Source of the DNA: Bacillota bacterium | GTDB taxonomy: Bacteria; Bacillota; Clostridia; Oscillospirales; Oscillospiraceae | Assembly (NCBI GenBank): GCA_028719885.1 | Contig: JAQYLT010000039.1 | Coordinates: forward strand, 1 to 64,000 | Reading direction: 5' to 3' | DNA: 64,000 nucleotides | Shown here: piece after piece, positions 60,720 to 64,000 of the stretch | Numbering within the stretch: position 1 is the first letter of the stretch | Layout: each line of letters begins with the position of its first letter | Notes under the pieces: generated by a model | Told to the model about the DNA's origin: nothing | Seen by the model: the letters and a program-made list of their open reading frames with translations, nothing else | Databases searched by the model: none | Program-made: the position numbers and the translations under genes

Positions 60720-62330
60720 ATGGAAATGATCAAGGTATTCATCACCGAGGATGAAAGCATCGTCCGGGAGGGCCTGCGGGACATTGTGCCCTGGGAGAAA
60801 TACGGCTTTGAATTCGTGGGCGACGCCCCCGATGGGGAAATCGCCCTGCCCCTGATTCGCAAGCTCAAGCCCGATGTGCTGATTACGGACATTAAAATGC
60901 CCTTTATGGACGGCCTGGCCCTGAGCAGCATCGTCAGCCGGGAGCTGCCGGATACCAAAATCATCATTCTCAGCGGCTACAGCGACTTTGAGTACGCCCG
61001 GCAGGCCATCGCCTTAAAGGTGGACCAGTACCTGCTCAAGCCCATCACCAAGGCGGCCATTTTGAAGGCCCTGGAGCTGACCCGGGAGAAAATTCAGGAG
61101 GAGCGGGAGCAGAAGGACTACCTGCGCCGGTTCGAGCAGGATACCAAAAAATACGAGAGCTTCTCCCGCCGGGCCTTTTTCGAGCGGCTGGTGGAGGGCT
61201 CCCTGTCCGTGCAGCAGATCTATGAGGAGGCCGACCGGCTGAACCTGGACCTGAACGCCGACGGCTATAATTTCGTGATTTTCACCGTCCAGTCCACCGA
61301 CGAGAGCAGCTATTCCGAGACGGCGGCGGTGACCCTGGATGGGCTGCTGGACTATTTCCTCCGCTACCCCGGCTATATTCTGTTCCGCAGCGGTCTATTG
61401 TCCTATGCGGCGCTGATTATGGGCGACGCAGAGAACCTGACGGAACGGACAAACCGGGCCCTGGACATCATCCAGCGACGCTGCGGCAGCGCCCAGGAGC
61501 AGCTGAACTGGTACGCCGCCGTGGGAGAGCCCACCGACCGGCTCAGCGGGCTGGCCCAGTGCTACAAGGATGCCAGCCATGTGCTTGCCTACCGGCATCT
61601 TTTGCCCCAGACCCATGTGTTCCGGGCGGAAATGCTCCACGCCGAGGCGGCGGACAACGGCGCCGCCTGCCTGGAAACCCTGGACCCGGGAAAGCTGGAC
61701 CCCATGGTCATCCGCAATTTCCTGCAAACGGGCACCCCGGAGGAAATCCAGGCCTTTGCCCAGGAATATCTGTCCAACCTGGGGGGCGCGGAGCGGTCGC
61801 TGCTGTTCAGGCACTACATCATGATGTCCCTGCGAATCAACGCGGAGCTGTGTTTGCAGCAGCTGGGGTGCCAGCAGGAGGATTTTTCCGGCCTGCCCCA
61901 GCCGGAGGTGAACCTGCCTGCCTCCAAAATGGAGGAATACATGGTATCGCTTCTCACGGAGGCCCTGCGGCTGCGGGATTTGAAGAGCCAGCAGGAGAGC
62001 AGCGACATTCTCAGCAGCGCCATCCGCTACATGGAAAAGCACTACACCGATGAGAACCTGTCCCTCAACTCCGTGGCCCAGGCCATCAACATCAGCGCCA
62101 ACTATCTCAGCGCCCTGTTCAGTCAGAAAATGGGAGTATCCTTTGTGGAGTATCTCACTCAAAAGCGGATGAACCGGGCCAAGCAGCTCTTGCAGCGCAC
62201 CAACATGCGCTCCAGCGAAATTGCCTATGAGGTGGGCTACCGGGATCCCCGGTATTTCTCCTTTGTCTTCCGGAAAACCCAGGGCTGCACCCCCAGGGCC
62301 TTCCGCAGCGGAGAAACGGAGGAAGAATGA
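60720..62330 (+). CDS. YesN-type response regulator (receiver plus AraC DNA-binding domain)
   Basis: The 536-residue protein has an N-terminal receiver domain with acidic residues E10, D11, E12 and phospho-acceptor D57 in VLITDIKMPFMDG, a long central region (about 125-430) and two C-terminal AraC helix-turn-helices (NSVAQAINISANYLSALFSQKMG ... SSEIAYEVGYRDPRYFSFVFRKTQG). AAGGGG precedes the ATG. Its end overlaps the kinase gene by four bases. With the kinase and a sugar-binding lipoprotein it forms a carbohydrate-sensing unit. Confidence 0.93.
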   Translation: MEMIKVFITEDESIVREGLRDIVPWEKYGFEFVGDAPDGEIALPLIRKLKPDVLITDIKMPFMDGLALSSIVSRELPDTKIIILSGYSDFEYARQAIALKVDQYLLKPITKAAILKALELTREKIQEEREQKDYLRRFEQDTKKYESFSRRAFFERLVEGSLSVQQIYEEADRLNLDLNADGYNFVIFTVQSTDESSYSETAAVTLDGLLDYFLRYPGYILFRSGLLSYAALIMGDAENLTERTNRALDIIQRRCGSAQEQLNWYAAVGEPTDRLSGLAQCYKDASHVLAYRHLLPQTHVFRAEMLHAEAADNGAACLETLDPGKLDPMVIRNFLQTGTPEEIQAFAQEYLSNLGGAERSLLFRHYIMMSLRINAELCLQQLGCQQEDFSGLPQPEVNLPASKMEEYMVSLLTEALRLRDLKSQQESSDILSSAIRYMEKHYTDENLSLNSVAQAINISANYLSALFSQKMGVSFVEYLTQKRMNRAKQLLQRTNMRSSEIAYEVGYRDPRYFSFVFRKTQGCTPRAFRSGETEEE

Positions 62331-63760
62331 AACACCGATTTTTTCGTGATTCCAACTCCATCGCCGGAAAGCTCTATGGCCTGATCCTGAACATTTTCGT
62401 GCCCATGGTGCTGCTGGCGGCGGTGATTCTCTTTCTGTTCGTCAACAATAACCTGCGCTATGCCAGTCTCACCGGCAACATCACCACCGCCTCTCAATTC
62501 AACCAGAACTTCAAGGCCGATGTGGATTTGAAGATGTATTATTACGTCAGCGGCTCCGCCCAGACCCTGCCGGAGGAGGAAATTGAAACTGCCCGCACCC
62601 TGGCGCAGACCCTGGTTACCAATTCCGCCACCCCGGACAGCCGCCGGGCTGCCCTTAGCGTTTTGGAGCTCTGCGACAGCCTCACGGCCAGCATCCAGCG
62701 GATTCAGAACACCCAGGGCTACGATTTGCGGATGGAGCAGTTGGAAACCAATATCTATGTCATCACCCAATTGATTGAGGAATACATGTATACCTATCTC
62801 TACCACGAGGCGGGCCAGCTGGCGGCGCTGCAGCAGCGGCTGAACCGGATGCTGGTGGTGGAGCTGCTGGCGGTGCTGGTGTGCATGGTGGGGGTCATGG
62901 CCCTGGCTTTGCGCCGGGCGGTCCGCACCAGCCGGAGCATCACCGACCCCATTGACGCATTGTTCCGCCGGGTAGGGGAGATCGGCCGGGGGGACCTGAC
63001 GGAGAAGCCCCCGGTGCAGGCGGAGGACCCCAAGCTGTCGGTGCTGGGGGCGGGCATTGAGGAAATGACCGTCCGACTGAACCGGCAGATCGAACTGAAC
63101 CGGCAGGAGCAGATTCGGCTGCGGGGCATCGAGCTGTCCCTGCTCCAGGCCCAGATCAACCCCCATTTTCTCTACAATACCCTGGATGCGATTGTCTGGC
63201 TCATTGAAACCGGAAAAAATGAGCAGGCGGAGGAAATGGTCACCAGCCTGTCCACCTATTTCCGCTCCTTCCTCAGCAACGGCCAGGACATTGTCACCAT
63301 GGACCGGGAGGAACAGCACATCCGCAGCTATCTGGAAATTCAGCAGGTGCGATACAAGGACATTCTGGATTACGACATTCAGATTGACCCCGCCATCGGC
63401 GACTGCCTGATTCCCAAAATGACCCTGCAGCCCCTGGTGGAAAACGCCATCTATCATGGCATCAAGCCCAAGCGGGGCAAGGGGCTGATTTCCGTCACCG
63501 GGGAAAGAAATCAGGACCGGGTGACCATCCGGGTGGCGGACACCGGCGCGGGAATGGACCCGCCGGAGCTGGAGACTCTGCGCCGTCAGCTGGAAAACGA
63601 CGAGGCCACCGGCTTCGGCCTGGTGTCCTCCTATAAACGGCTCCGACTGATGTACGGGGCGGACTGCGAATTTACCATTGAAAGCCAGCGGGGCGTGGGC
63701 ACCGCCATCACCATCCGAATTCCATTCCGAAAGGAGCAGACCCATGAAGAAATTGCTTAG
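62327..63760 (+). CDS. YesM-type sensor histidine kinase
   Basis: The 477-residue kinase has two membrane helices (about 20-42 and 176-197) around an outside sensor domain, a HAMP linker, the His_kinase domain with H280 in QAQINPHFLYNTLDAI and HATPase_c (LVENAIYHGIKP, DTGAGM). This is the LytS/YesM kinase family that pairs with AraC-type regulators. It overlaps YesN by four bases and the lipoprotein gene that follows by 17. Confidence 0.93.
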   Translation: MKHRFFRDSNSIAGKLYGLILNIFVPMVLLAAVILFLFVNNNLRYASLTGNITTASQFNQNFKADVDLKMYYYVSGSAQTLPEEEIETARTLAQTLVTNSATPDSRRAALSVLELCDSLTASIQRIQNTQGYDLRMEQLETNIYVITQLIEEYMYTYLYHEAGQLAALQQRLNRMLVVELLAVLVCMVGVMALALRRAVRTSRSITDPIDALFRRVGEIGRGDLTEKPPVQAEDPKLSVLGAGIEEMTVRLNRQIELNRQEQIRLRGIELSLLQAQINPHFLYNTLDAIVWLIETGKNEQAEEMVTSLSTYFRSFLSNGQDIVTMDREEQHIRSYLEIQQVRYKDILDYDIQIDPAIGDCLIPKMTLQPLVENAIYHGIKPKRGKGLISVTGERNQDRVTIRVADTGAGMDPPELETLRRQLENDEATGFGLVSSYKRLRLMYGADCEFTIESQRGVGTAITIRIPFRKEQTHEEIA

Positions 63761-64000
63761 CCTGCTGCTGCCGCTTCTGCTGCTGCTTTCCGGCTGCGGC
63801 AGCCAGCCCCCTCAGGTGCCCCAGCTGACCCGGGTGGGCTTTTCCCAGCTGGGGGCGGAGTCCGACTGGCGAGTGGCAAACACCGCCTCCATGATGGAAT
63901 CCCTCAGCGAGGAAAACGGCTATGAGCTGCTCTACGAAAACGCCAAGCAGCGGCAGGCCAATCAGCTGGCCGCGGTGCGGAACTTCATTGTCCAGGGGGT
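63744..64000 (+). CDS. Sugar-binding lipoprotein (YtfQ-like), cut by window edge
   Basis: The visible 85 residues begin with a lipoprotein signal (MKKLLSLLLPLLLLLSGCGS, lipobox Cys 18). The start of a periplasmic-binding-protein fold follows, reading VGFSQLGAESDWRVANTASM; this matches YtfQ, the galactofuranose/galactose-type receptor. AAGGAG lies eight bases before the ATG. The rest is outside the window. Next to YesMN it may be an importer receptor or a sensor accessory. Confidence 0.8.
   Translation, partial: MKKLLSLLLPLLLLLSGCGSQPPQVPQLTRVGFSQLGAESDWRVANTASMMESLSEENGYELLYENAKQRQANQLAAVRNFIVQG

Overview
The window is GC-rich, densely coded DNA with strong AGGAGG-type ribosome binding sites, near-consensus TTGACA/TATAAT promoters and GC-stem/U-tract terminators. 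It carries lipobox substrate-binding proteins, YesM/YesN and LplB/LplC families, DUF1292, a YtrA-type GntR regulator, a purine riboswitch and no outer-membrane genes. This points to a GC-rich gut Clostridia member (Oscillospirales-like is my best guess) that lives on plant cell-wall oligosaccharides. No rRNA, tRNA, transposase, prophage or CRISPR array was recognised.

Layout. 1-3.4 kb: GH94 phosphorylase and GH1 beta-glucosidase. 3.5-5.4 kb (minus): condensation-type acyltransferase and a zinc-ribbon membrane protein. 5.6-12.5 kb: guanine-class riboswitch, xpt, a BMP-family nucleoside ABC importer and a SpoU methyltransferase. 12.6-22.7 kb: beta-mannosidase and a LacI regulator, divergent, with visible operators, then a five-gene family-5 SBP/Dpp-type importer. 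22.7-27.4 kb: pyridoxal kinase, then a two-component system running into plsY and a glycolipid glucosyltransferase. 27.4-29.3 kb: YtrA-type GntR/ABC module. 29.5-33.3 kb: an orphan small-RNA unit, a GH120 beta-xylosidase, a 40-residue Cys peptide, an AraC regulator and a DUF1292 protein. 33.4-39.5 kb: Lpl-type CUT1 importer with divergent AraC, YesL-like protein and rhodanese lipoprotein. 39.6-45.4 kb: membrane protein, then a solute-binding protein apparently fused to a 5'-nucleotidase C-terminal domain, beside a hybrid histidine kinase. 45.8-50.3 kb (minus): MsmX-type CUT1 importer. 50.7-54.6 kb: two anchored repeat proteins (LRR; TPR plus RCC1 propeller). 55.0-57.7 kb: GH43 and a ferredoxin-type aldo/keto reductase. 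57.8-60.5 kb: CbiM-CbiN/CbiQ/CbiO metal ECF importer. 60.7-64 kb: YesN/YesM two-component system with a sugar-binding lipoprotein cut by the edge.

How it works together. Several importers (family-5/Dpp type, two CUT1 types, a YtfQ-like one at the right edge) sit next to cytoplasmic glycosidases without signal peptides (GH94, GH1, GH2, GH120, GH43). Short oligosaccharides are therefore probably imported whole and split inside, each locus under its own LacI, AraC, YesMN or hybrid-kinase sensor. The xpt/BMP block looks like purine salvage under a riboswitch.

The most unusual content is a family of intergenic elements, eight recognised in 64 kb. They carry mirrored hairpins of the form GTAGG-GAAC...GTTCC whose two arms change together between copies, plus terminal inverted repeats in the better-preserved copies. 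No transposase is linked to them. They account for most of the large gene-free gaps.
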